In this document: positions 35,340-43,251 of the stretch, one piece after another
How positions within the stretch are numbered: position 1 is the first letter of the stretch
Layout: the number at the start of each line of letters is the position of its first letter
Assembly: GCA_944323935.1 (NCBI GenBank)
Contig: CALUUJ010000005.1
Location: 1 to 64,000 of the forward strand
Source of the DNA: Candidatus Gastranaerophilales bacterium
GTDB taxonomy: Bacteria > Cyanobacteriota > Vampirovibrionia > Gastranaerophilales > Gastranaerophilaceae
Length of the DNA stretch: 64,000 bases
Reading direction: 5' to 3'
Program-made: the position numbers and the translations under genes
Notes under the pieces: generated by a model
The model's input: only the letters and a program-made list of their open reading frames with translations
Told to the model about the DNA's origin: nothing
The model's database searches: none

Positions 35340-36317
35340 TATTTTATATGAGTGATTCTTAATTATATCTTCCACAAAATCATATGTAGAAATTGTATAT
35401 TCAGAATTATATTCTTTTATTTTGGATTTCATATATTCGTATAAATCACATATTTCTTGAGTTAGTTCTGACTTTTCAGGATTTTTTACAGAATGGCAAA
35501 ATTCAATAGATGGGAAAAAATTAGTAACACCTATTGAGATACAAAGTTTTATCCAATTATCAATTTCTTCTTTTGTATCATTGAGTCCTTTTAAAATAAT
35601 ATATTTAATAATAACTTTATTAGATAAGTCTTTTGTATCTTTTATATATCTTTTTATATTTTTAACAACATTATCAAATTCATCAACACCTTTGATTTTT
35701 TTGAAATTCTCTTTTGAAGCACAATCAAGTGAGATACATATAGATGAGTTTGGATTTGTTTTGATGGTTTTAGTTATATATTTTTCATAAAAGATACCAT
35801 TAGATAAAATATTAACAGTGTACTTATTTTTTATAAAAAATTTAAGTAATTTAGGAAATTCATGAAGAATTGTTGGTTCTCCTCCAACTAAAGATATTTC
35901 TACATTTTTACTTAATCTGTCCTGTTTTTGCAGTTCTTTTAAGTTATCAAGAAGGTTAATTACACCTTTATGTTTTCTACCTTTTGAAATTTCTAATTTT
36001 GTAGTTTCTCTGTTAGAACAGTATACACAGGCACAGTTACATTGATTCCAATGGTAAATTTCAATGAATTTTATTTTATTATCTATATGAAAATTTTCAT
36101 CTACTTCTTTCAAATATAGACATTTTTGACAATGCTCAGGATATATTCCGTCTTTCGCATCAGAAAGCGTTGATTCTCTTTTTTCAAAGAATATTTTTAA
36201 GTAGTTTTGCTCATATTTCTGGAAGGAATGATCTTGCCATAATTTATTGCAATATGTTAAACCTGAATAATGAAAATTTATTCCGTTGTTTAAATATAAA
36301 CAGTATTTTTTTTTCAA
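35334..36317 (-). CDS. radical SAM protein with N-terminal Cys module
   Basis: A 327-residue protein starting with TTG at 36317, seven bases after AAAAGG. The radical SAM cluster is C93-x3-C97-x2-C100 (CNCACVYC), followed by VSLVGGEPTILHEFPKLL and ILSNG. Upstream, C6, C23 and the pair C63-x2-C66 look like half of a SPASM-type cluster-binding module placed before the barrel. There is no C-terminal SPASM. Members of this family often act in surface-polymer or peptide modification, but no substrate can be assigned. It follows thrC by 20 bases on the same strand and may be the last gene of hom-thrC. Confidence 0.8.
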   Translation of the reverse strand: MKKKYCLYLNNGINFHYSGLTYCNKLWQDHSFQKYEQNYLKIFFEKRESTLSDAKDGIYPEHCQKCLYLKEVDENFHIDNKIKFIEIYHWNQCNCACVYCSNRETTKLEISKGRKHKGVINLLDNLKELQKQDRLSKNVEISLVGGEPTILHEFPKLLKFFIKNKYTVNILSNGIFYEKYITKTIKTNPNSSICISLDCASKENFKKIKGVDEFDNVVKNIKRYIKDTKDLSNKVIIKYIILKGLNDTKEEIDNWIKLCISIGVTNFFPSIEFCHSVKNPEKSELTQEICDLYEYMKSKIKEYNSEYTISTYDFVEDIIKNHSYKIR

Positions 36318-36337
36318 TATAAAACCTTTTGTATGAT

Positions 36338-37405
36338 CTATAGATTAATTACTTTTAGAATATCATGCAAATCTGCTTTAGTTTTCTTAACTTCCGCAAC
36401 TGAGTATTTTATTGCACTGTCAGGATCTTTCAGTCCGTTACCGGTTAAAATACAAACAGATGTTGAGCCTTCTTTTACAAGTCCCATTTTATTGGCTTTA
36501 ATCAGTCCTGCAACAGAAGCAGCACTGCCAGGTTCCGCTAAAATACCTTCTGTTGAAGCCATTAATTTATATGCTTCAATAATTTCTTCATCCGTTACGC
36601 AATCAATTTTACCGTTTGATAAGTCTCTTGCTCTTTCAGCTTGTTTCCAGCTTGCAGGATTACCGATTCTTATTGCTGTTGCAATTGTTTCAGGGTGAAG
36701 TATTCTTTCACCTTTTACAATAGCTGCTGCACCTTCAGCTTCATATCCCATCATTTTAGGTAAATGAGTTGATTTCTTAAGTGCGAAGAATTCTTCATAA
36801 CCTTTAAAATAAGCTGTAATATTACCGGCATTTCCGACAGGAATAAAGTGGTAGTCAGGCGCATCACCCAGAGCTTCAATAATTTCAAATGCACCTGTTT
36901 TTTGTCCTTCTATTCTGTATGGGTTTACAGAGTTTACCAAAGTGATAGGAGAATTTTTAGAAATTTCAATAACCATTTCTAGTGCTTCGTCAAAGTTTCC
37001 TTGAATAGCAATAATCTCGGCACCATACATCATAGCTTGTGATAGTTTGCCAAGAGCGATGTATCCATCAGGAATTAAAACAAAAACTCTTACGCCAGCT
37101 TTCGCTCCATAAGCTGCAGCTGCGGCAGATGTATTACCAGTTGAAGCACAAATTATTGCTTTAGAACCATCTTCAACAGCTTTAGTAACAGCCATTGTCA
37201 TGCCTCTGTCTTTAAAGCTTCCTGTTGGATTTGCACCTTCATATTTTAAATAAACATTACCTTTAAGACCTATTTTTTTTGCTAAATTATCAGCTTTTAT
37301 TAAAGGAGTATTACCTTCATTTAAAGTAATAATAGGTGTTTTGTCTGTTACAGGTAAATATTCTCTATATTTATTTATTAAACCTTGATAATGATTCTTT
37401 TCCAT
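36338..37405 (-). CDS. thrC: threonine synthase
   Basis: PLP enzyme that converts O-phosphohomoserine to threonine. The 355-residue length is typical of the short bacterial form. Motifs are [36 protein letters not shown] (PLP Lys in SFKDRG), [18 protein letters not shown] and [13 protein letters not shown] (phosphate loop). AGGAGG precedes the start. It lies nine bases after hom, the standard hom-thrC order. thrB (homoserine kinase) is not in the window. Confidence 0.95.
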   Translation of the reverse strand: MEKNHYQGLINKYREYLPVTDKTPIITLNEGNTPLIKADNLAKKIGLKGNVYLKYEGANPTGSFKDRGMTMAVTKAVEDGSKAIICASTGNTSAAAAAYGAKAGVRVFVLIPDGYIALGKLSQAMMYGAEIIAIQGNFDEALEMVIEISKNSPITLVNSVNPYRIEGQKTGAFEIIEALGDAPDYHFIPVGNAGNITAYFKGYEEFFALKKSTHLPKMMGYEAEGAAAIVKGERILHPETIATAIRIGNPASWKQAERARDLSNGKIDCVTDEEIIEAYKLMASTEGILAEPGSAASVAGLIKANKMGLVKEGSTSVCILTGNGLKDPDSAIKYSVAEVKKTKADLHDILKVINL

Positions 37406-37414
37406 AAAAGCCTC

Positions 37415-38686
37415 CTAGTTCATAACTCTTAATAGGTTGTCTATATTCTTAATACAATCAGATTTTAACAATTCTTTTAGTGCATTTTGTACATCAGCTT
37501 CTTTACTTTTTTCAGTAATAACAACAATTTCTGCCGTATTATCATCTTTTGTACCTTTTTGCATAATTGTTGAAATATTTATATTGTTCTTACCGCATAT
37601 TGTGCCTATAACACCGATAGCCCCCGGGTTATTACTTGCATTTATTGATATATAGTATTCATTATAAGTATCACCAATATTAATTTGTTCTGCTATTTCA
37701 TTGTGCTTACATATTGCTTGTGGAATTGGAGAATTTGAAACTTCAAGTTCAGCTGCTAATACGAGCAAATCACCTACTACAGAGCTTGCTGTTGGTTCTG
37801 CTCCAGCTCCGGCTCCTGTAAAAATCAAATCTCCAACAGGGTAGCCTGTAAGCATAATAGAATTTGTTGCATTTTTAACTTTTGCTAATAGGTGTTTCTT
37901 TGCTACAAGCATAGGATGAACTCTTACATCAACTTTTCCATTTTCCAATACTTGTCCCATTGCAATAAGTTTTATTGTATATCCCAACTCTTTTGCAGAT
38001 TTAATATCTTGTGCTGTTATTTTTGTAATACCTTCACGGTATATCTTATTAATATCAACCTTTTTGTTAAAAGAAATTGTAGATAAAATAGCTATTTTAT
38101 ATGCTGCATCATATCCTTCAACGTCACCAGTTGGGTCAGTTTCAGCGTAACCTAATTCTTGAGCCTGTTTTAGTGCTGTTTCATAAGATAATTCTTTTTC
38201 TGCCATTTTTGTCAAAATATAATTGGTTGTTCCATTTAAGATGGCTGCAATTTTTGTAATTTTATTTGCACATAAAATTGTCTTAATTGGCATAATTATT
38301 GGTATACCACCTGCTACTGCGGCTTCATAAAGAATTATAACTTTATTTTCTTTTGCAAGTTGAAATAACTCACTTCCTTTTTTTGCAAGTAGTTCCTTGT
38401 TTGCTGTAACAATATGCTTTTTATTTTTAATTGCTGCAGTTAAAATATCAAAAGTTGGTGTTACTCCGCCTGCAACTTCTATTACTATATCTATTTCAGG
38501 ATTATTAACTATTTCATACGGGTCTTCTGTTAATAATGTTTCATCAAAATTTTCAATATTTCTTTTTTTTGAAATATTTTTTACCGCAATTTTTTTGATT
38601 TCAATATTTGGAAATGATTGAAGTACTTTGTATACCCCTGTTCCAACTGTTCCAAAACCTATAATTCCGACTTTTAGTGATTTCAT
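37415..38686 (-). CDS. hom: homoserine dehydrogenase
   Basis: Reduces aspartate semialdehyde to homoserine with NAD(P)H. The 423-residue protein has the Rossmann motif GFGTVGTGVYKVL at residues 11-23, then VTANKELLAKKG, and the catalytic segment GTTNYILTKM with YAETDPTGDVEGYDAAYK. The C-terminal ACT domain (GAIGVIGTICGKNNINIS) indicates threonine feedback. It heads an operon with thrC and possibly the radical SAM gene, preceded by a CGGAG ribosome-binding site. Confidence 0.95.
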   Translation of the reverse strand: MKSLKVGIIGFGTVGTGVYKVLQSFPNIEIKKIAVKNISKKRNIENFDETLLTEDPYEIVNNPEIDIVIEVAGGVTPTFDILTAAIKNKKHIVTANKELLAKKGSELFQLAKENKVIILYEAAVAGGIPIIMPIKTILCANKITKIAAILNGTTNYILTKMAEKELSYETALKQAQELGYAETDPTGDVEGYDAAYKIAILSTISFNKKVDINKIYREGITKITAQDIKSAKELGYTIKLIAMGQVLENGKVDVRVHPMLVAKKHLLAKVKNATNSIMLTGYPVGDLIFTGAGAGAEPTASSVVGDLLVLAAELEVSNSPIPQAICKHNEIAEQINIGDTYNEYYISINASNNPGAIGVIGTICGKNNINISTIMQKGTKDDNTAEIVVITEKSKEADVQNALKELLKSDCIKNIDNLLRVMN

Positions 38687-38867
38687 AACTACTCCGATTA
38701 TCTTTTTATAGAATAATTAAACCATAACTAACTTGAAAAAACATAAATATCATAGTGATTTAAGAATATAATTAAGAAATGTAACAAAAAATCATTCCTC
38801 TGATTTTGGGTATTTAAAAAAGTTTTTATATATATGTAAACACTATCAAGATATTAGGAGATTTAAA

Positions 38868-39101
38868 ATGGGTGCTGGCAATTATATTTCATTATTGAAT
38901 TCAAGCAGAACATTTGGATACGTTTCTTTATTTTCTTCTTCTAAGGGTGGAGAAACAGCAGGAAGTGTTGCATATAATTCTTCTTCAAAATCAAGATTTT
39001 CATATCAAGGCGGTGAAACAGCCGGAAGTGTTGCATATAGTTTTTCAGGTGGATCATCTTCTTGTGGAAGCAGCTGCGGTTCATTCTCTGCTATAGCATA
39101 A
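38868..39101 (+). CDS. small repeat-containing Gly/Ser/Cys-rich peptide
   Basis: A 77-residue protein with a good TTAGGAGA ribosome-binding site and its own terminator. The ten-residue sequence GGETAGSVAY occurs twice (residues 27-36 and 48-57), giving a 21-residue repeat unit. The tail GGSSSCGSSCGSFSAIA holds the only two cysteines, C66 and C70, in a small-residue context. No clear signal peptide. The form suits a modified peptide precursor, a secreted surface peptide or a structural protein. None is proven. A radical SAM gene lies 2.5 kb away on the other strand. Confidence 0.7.
   Translation: MGAGNYISLLNSSRTFGYVSLFSSSKGGETAGSVAYNSSSKSRFSYQGGETAGSVAYSFSGGSSSCGSSCGSFSAIA
38946..39038 (+). 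repeat. in-frame direct repeat in the small peptide gene
   Basis: The 30-base segments at 38946-38975 and 39009-39038 both encode GGETAGSVAY. They differ mainly at third codon positions, which indicates selection on the peptide rather than a recent DNA duplication. Confidence 0.85.
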
Positions 39102-39220
39102 ATAAAAATTAATCGCATATTGCTATTTTGAACAATATAAATATAGAAACAGAAGTTTTTAATTTGGCTGTGTGTTTGTGACTATTATGTGAAACAAATT
39201 AAACAAGAAGATTTCATAAT

Positions 39221-39248
39221 AAAAGAGATGCTTTTGAGCATCTCTTTT
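39221..39248. terminator. bidirectional intrinsic terminator
   Basis: AAAAGAGATGCT (39221-39232) and AGCATCTCTTTT (39237-39248) pair over 12 bp with a 4-base loop and a T-run. It serves the repeat peptide gene on plus and the zinc-ribbon gene on minus. Confidence 0.9.
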
Positions 39249-39265
39249 TGGTATTTTATAAAAAT

Positions 39266-39538
39266 TTATTGAGCATCTTTAATTGTGCTATAGCAATCTT
39301 TACAATATACTTCTTTTCCTTCGATTGGTTTAAAAGGAACTTTTGTTTGGCATCCGCATTTAGAACAAGTTACTTCGTATAACTTCTTTCTGTTCTTTTG
39401 TCTTCTGTTTTTTCTGCATTCGGGACAACGCTTTGGCTTGTTAACAAGACCCCTTGCTGCGTAAAATTCTTGTTCACCTGCAGTAAACACAAATTCACTT
39501 CCGCAATCTTCGCAAATAAGCTTTTCGTCTTCGTACAT
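39266..39538 (-). CDS. double zinc-ribbon protein
   Basis: A 90-residue protein with two Cys4 zinc ribbons: C9-x2-C12 with C38-x2-C41, and C58-x2-C61 with C79-x2-C82. Between them lies a very basic RKNRRQKNRKK stretch suited to nucleic-acid binding. The first ribbon (ICEDCGSEFVFTAGEQEFYA) is the signature of the CxxC-x~25-CxxC probable zinc-ribbon family, common in cyanobacteria and Chloroflexi and of unknown function. AAGGAGA precedes the start. Possible RNA or transcription role by analogy only. Confidence 0.85.
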   Translation of the reverse strand: MYEDEKLICEDCGSEFVFTAGEQEFYAARGLVNKPKRCPECRKNRRQKNRKKLYEVTCSKCGCQTKVPFKPIEGKEVYCKDCYSTIKDAQ

Positions 39539-39794
39539 TTTTTGTCTTCTCCTTAAATTGGGTAATGCTTGTAAATAATTTGCGATAGGAATTAAAAGTT
39601 TAATTACTAAATTTAGTTATCTACAAGATTATATTGTATAATTGAACATTATTTTTAGCAAGAAGAATGTTTTCAAAATTTAACCTTATGTTTAATGTTA
39701 AGATATGTAAAAAATATGTTTTATATTTTTGTCATGTAGCAATAATATTATTTTAGGATGTTTAAGAAGACAGGTATGTATCTGTGAGGAATCA

Positions 39795-40913
39795 ATGGTC
39801 TATTCAATCGGGGTTCGAAATCAAAATACTCGTAGTTTAAGTTCAGTGTCATTTGGCAAAAAAGGAACGGATAAAAAGAGTGAGTGCGAAAATAAAGATG
39901 TTCTTTTGTATGATGAAAAGAAGAAGCATCCGATATCAACGAGTGTCAAAATACAAACAGATAAGTTAGTTAAGGCTTTTACCAAGTATCCTGAAAAGGG
40001 TCTAAAAGGTAGTAAAAATGCTAACTTCTACGAATTTCTGACCATGGGCATGGTACCATATTTGGCTGGTAGTGCAATGATGATTGCTGTATTTAATCTG
40101 GCAAGTAAGTTTTTTGATACACCGGCAGCTGTGAATGCTTCAAAACTTGGTAAAAAAATGGGTTTAGGTGTTTTATTCTATGGTATAGGTAAAACTCTTT
40201 CCAAGAAACTGATTGAAACACCTGTTAATCTTAGATATGAAATAGATGTGAATCTTCCATATGAAAAGGTAATACATGAATTGCCGGAACAAGGTAATAC
40301 TGATAATTTGGTTGCTAAAGAATATCATAAGGCGTATGAAAGTGTAGATTTTCCAAGATGGGATTTATTTTATAACAATAAAAGTTTTGGTCCTGACAGA
40401 AACAGTTACTATAAAAAAGTTGGGAAAAGAATGGGTATAGATGATGAAGATTTGGATCATGCCGATCAAAAAGTAAAACCTCTTATAAGAGAGAAAGTTA
40501 TAAAAACGAAGCTTTTCTCTACATTGAGTTCATATTTTTGGGCTGCAACAGGTGTTGGAATTGCAATGCAGAAACCTTGGGAAAACTTTGTAATTAATCC
40601 TGTAAAAAGATTTGCAAATTACAAAAATTATAAAATAATTGCTGAAAAAGCAAAAGAACAAGGAATAAATATTGCGAAATATGATAATTTTGCAAAGGAT
40701 TTTGGTAAACATTTTATTCAAAGTTCTAAAGAATTTCTTAATAATAATAGTAAAAGCTTAAAAATAGCTGGTCGCAGTCTTTTCGGCTTGGCTGTCGGTA
40801 TGACTTTATTAGGCAATTTCTCAACACTTTTAGACTTTAATAAAAGTAGGGGGGCAAAAGCTCATGCATCATCATCTTTAATTGATGAAAGTAAAGAAAA
40901 GGTAGTATGTTAG
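39795..40913 (+). CDS. lineage-specific membrane protein A, first of four-gene operon
   Basis: A protein of about 372 residues. ATG at 39795 is chosen because GAGGA lies six bases upstream; a TTG at 39729 has no such site. The N terminus contains SLSSVSFGKKG, a motif seen in other small proteins here. About four hydrophobic segments are visible: FLTMGMVPYLAGSAMMIAVF, MGLGVLFYGIG, LSSYFWAATGVGIAM and SLFGLAVGMTLLGNF. The block from GLGVLFYGIGKTL to ATGVGIAMQKPWE resembles residues 114-230 of the next protein. No known family. It is one base upstream of the next gene. Confidence 0.7.
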   Translation: MVYSIGVRNQNTRSLSSVSFGKKGTDKKSECENKDVLLYDEKKKHPISTSVKIQTDKLVKAFTKYPEKGLKGSKNANFYEFLTMGMVPYLAGSAMMIAVFNLASKFFDTPAAVNASKLGKKMGLGVLFYGIGKTLSKKLIETPVNLRYEIDVNLPYEKVIHELPEQGNTDNLVAKEYHKAYESVDFPRWDLFYNNKSFGPDRNSYYKKVGKRMGIDDEDLDHADQKVKPLIREKVIKTKLFSTLSSYFWAATGVGIAMQKPWENFVINPVKRFANYKNYKIIAEKAKEQGINIAKYDNFAKDFGKHFIQSSKEFLNNNSKSLKIAGRSLFGLAVGMTLLGNFSTLLDFNKSRGAKAHASSSLIDESKEKVVC

Positions 40914-40914
40914 G

Positions 40915-43251
40915 ATGACAAATGTTTTAAATTCAATAATTGCAAATCAATCTATTAACAAATCTGGAAAGCAGAATAATAATGCTGCCTTTGTTTATAC
41001 TAGTGACGGTAGAATAAAACCAATGAAGGATAAAGGCAGATTGCTTCCTTCAAGAATTTTTGGTTCACCTATTGAATATGCGAAGGATCTTAAAAAGGAT
41101 ATTGTAAGTATTGGAAAAGCGGCAAATGGTAAAGCTAATGACCATGAACTCGGCAGAATTAATGATTTTGCAATGAAATTAGGTTCTTTAGCTTTGGCTT
41201 CTTATTTATTTGTCAAAAATCCTTTGAAATTAAGTAAAGCAATGGAATTTGTCGGATTTGGAACTTTTTTTGCTTCAATGTCATTGTGGCCTAAATTAGC
41301 CATACAAGCTCCATTAAAGGCTAGAACAGGTGTTGATATTCATCAAAAATATATTGACTCTCAAGGCCGTAAAAAAATGTTATTCCAAGATCCTCAATAT
41401 GTTTTAACTGATTTATATTCAAGAGAAGATTTGGATAGAATTGGTAAAAAATTAGATGTAAGTGAAAATATACCTGACAGAGATAATTTCATAAAGCAAA
41501 GAGCACAAAAAACTGCTCTTCAAGGTAATACTTTATGGATGATGACGGCTGGTCCGGCTACTCCGCTAATGAGTGCTCTTATTTGTAATAGACTAGAAAA
41601 GCCAATTGGAAAAGCAATAGAAAAACATGCACTTATATCATCTGAAAGAGCAATGCAAAATGGTGGTTATCAAAGTTTATGGGAACGAATTAAACAGACA
41701 ATTTCTATGAAGATGTTTGATAGATATCTTCAGAAGAATGCAGATAAGGCTTTAGATGAAAAAATGATATCAAGTATAGCTGCGAGACTCGGTTTAAGAG
41801 CAAATTCTGCTACAGTACAATCTGCAATAAAAGAAGAACTATCCGCTTTAAAAAATAATGTAAGATTAGATGAATCTTTTGTAAGAAATGCATTAAGAGG
41901 CAGAATTGAAGATGCCGTATTTAATTCATTATCATCTCAGCAAAGAGTATTATTGAATGATGCAATAAGAAATAACTCTATAGAAGAAGTTGCGGATGTA
42001 TTATCTAAAACAATAGGTTCATCTAAACGAGAACAAATGAAATTAACAAAAGAAATAACTCAAATACTTAGAAAAGCAAAAGCAAGCTTGGAAGTACCTA
42101 AGATTTCATATGTAAAAGGACAACTTAAAACATTGTATTCTAGTATAAATGATTTTGCTGCAGGTAAGGGTGTTCTTGATAGATATATAGATGCCAGAGT
42201 GGGTGATCAAGCCGGAACTTATATTGCAAATCAATGGGGAAGAGTTGGTGATAAGCTGATTAAGTCCTTAAAGTTAAGTGGAAAAGAATTAAAAGAAGTA
42301 TCTGGCGGAAACATTGATATCATAACTGAAAAGCTAGCTGCACTTGCTTCGAATGATGCAGAATATGATAAAGTAATTAAACAATTAATGAAGTTAATTG
42401 GGAATTATGAAAAGACGACAGATTCTAATTTCGTGTCAACAGTTAAAGATAAAGCTAGTTCTGTATGTTCATCTGCCGGTAATGATTTAAGAACTAACGG
42501 TTTCGTTAAACTGGCTGATAGAATTTCATCTAATGTTCAAAAAGGAACTGTAGAAAATATTATTAATATTAATACTGCAGAAAGAATATCCGGTGCTCAA
42601 TCATCATTTTATAGATTATTGCAGTCGCTTGATGTGTTCAGAAGAGCAAATAATGGTAGTTTAGAAAGACAAATAGCTTCAGCACTTGGTGAAAAAGGTA
42701 TAGCTGCTGATAGTGCGACACTTCAAAGACTTGTTAAAGCTTGTCAGGATCTTGTTCTTAATGCAACAACGACGGATTATGTTGAAAAATTAAAGACATC
42801 GGGATTTAATTTGTCTGAAATAGAATACAAGACAATAATGAAAATTTTATTCGATAGTGATGCAGATACAACGATTGCAGAAAGTCTGTCAAGAACATTA
42901 GGTGCCGATAAAGTTGATGATGTAATGAAAGGTTTTAATTCTTATAGAAAAGAATTTATGAGTAAAATTGCTAATTGGCAAAACAGCATGACACCTGAGT
43001 TATCAAGACGTACTGTTGATGGTGTAACAAATGCTGCTAATGCTGTTGAAAGAAATAATTTAGCGGGTAAACCGATTAAAAGCTTAATACAAGATGTTGC
43101 GAAACAGACATATAATTCACAAAAATGGCTAAAGATATTTGGCGGAGCCATGGTTGCTTTAACTGCAGTTACATTACTTGCTGGTTTGGCAATTGGGCGG
43201 AAAGGTAAGACAGAAAAACAAGTTGAAAAAGAAAGTAAGGTAAATGGCTAA
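40915..43251 (+). CDS. large lineage-specific membrane protein B
   Basis: A 778-residue protein of unknown family. Residues 85-230 hold hydrophobic segments (SLALASYLFVKNPLKL, FVGFGTFFASMSLWPKLAI, NTLWMMTAGPATPLMSALI) that align by eye with protein A. Residues about 240-740 are long, mostly helical, Lys/Ser/Glu-rich and lack Cys-rich or catalytic motifs. A C-terminal transmembrane helix (GGAMVALTAVTLLAGLAIG) ends in a charged tail. The arrangement suggests an envelope-spanning or scaffold protein anchored at both ends. The gene starts one base after protein A's stop and overlaps the GH13 gene by eight bases, so the three are coupled. Confidence 0.7.
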   Translation: MTNVLNSIIANQSINKSGKQNNNAAFVYTSDGRIKPMKDKGRLLPSRIFGSPIEYAKDLKKDIVSIGKAANGKANDHELGRINDFAMKLGSLALASYLFVKNPLKLSKAMEFVGFGTFFASMSLWPKLAIQAPLKARTGVDIHQKYIDSQGRKKMLFQDPQYVLTDLYSREDLDRIGKKLDVSENIPDRDNFIKQRAQKTALQGNTLWMMTAGPATPLMSALICNRLEKPIGKAIEKHALISSERAMQNGGYQSLWERIKQTISMKMFDRYLQKNADKALDEKMISSIAARLGLRANSATVQSAIKEELSALKNNVRLDESFVRNALRGRIEDAVFNSLSSQQRVLLNDAIRNNSIEEVADVLSKTIGSSKREQMKLTKEITQILRKAKASLEVPKISYVKGQLKTLYSSINDFAAGKGVLDRYIDARVGDQAGTYIANQWGRVGDKLIKSLKLSGKELKEVSGGNIDIITEKLAALASNDAEYDKVIKQLMKLIGNYEKTTDSNFVSTVKDKASSVCSSAGNDLRTNGFVKLADRISSNVQKGTVENIININTAERISGAQSSFYRLLQSLDVFRRANNGSLERQIASALGEKGIAADSATLQRLVKACQDLVLNATTTDYVEKLKTSGFNLSEIEYKTIMKILFDSDADTTIAESLSRTLGADKVDDVMKGFNSYRKEFMSKIANWQNSMTPELSRRTVDGVTNAANAVERNNLAGKPIKSLIQDVAKQTYNSQKWLKIFGGAMVALTAVTLLAGLAIGRKGKTEKQVEKESKVNG

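Noticed and set aside
38946..39038. CRISPR-like or mobile repeat
   Set aside because: Only two copies, in frame, differing at synonymous positions: a protein repeat.
39729..39794. Longer N terminus for membrane protein A from TTG at 39729
   Set aside because: No ribosome-binding site, while GAGGA precedes the ATG at 39795. The Cys-rich extra residues look non-coding.
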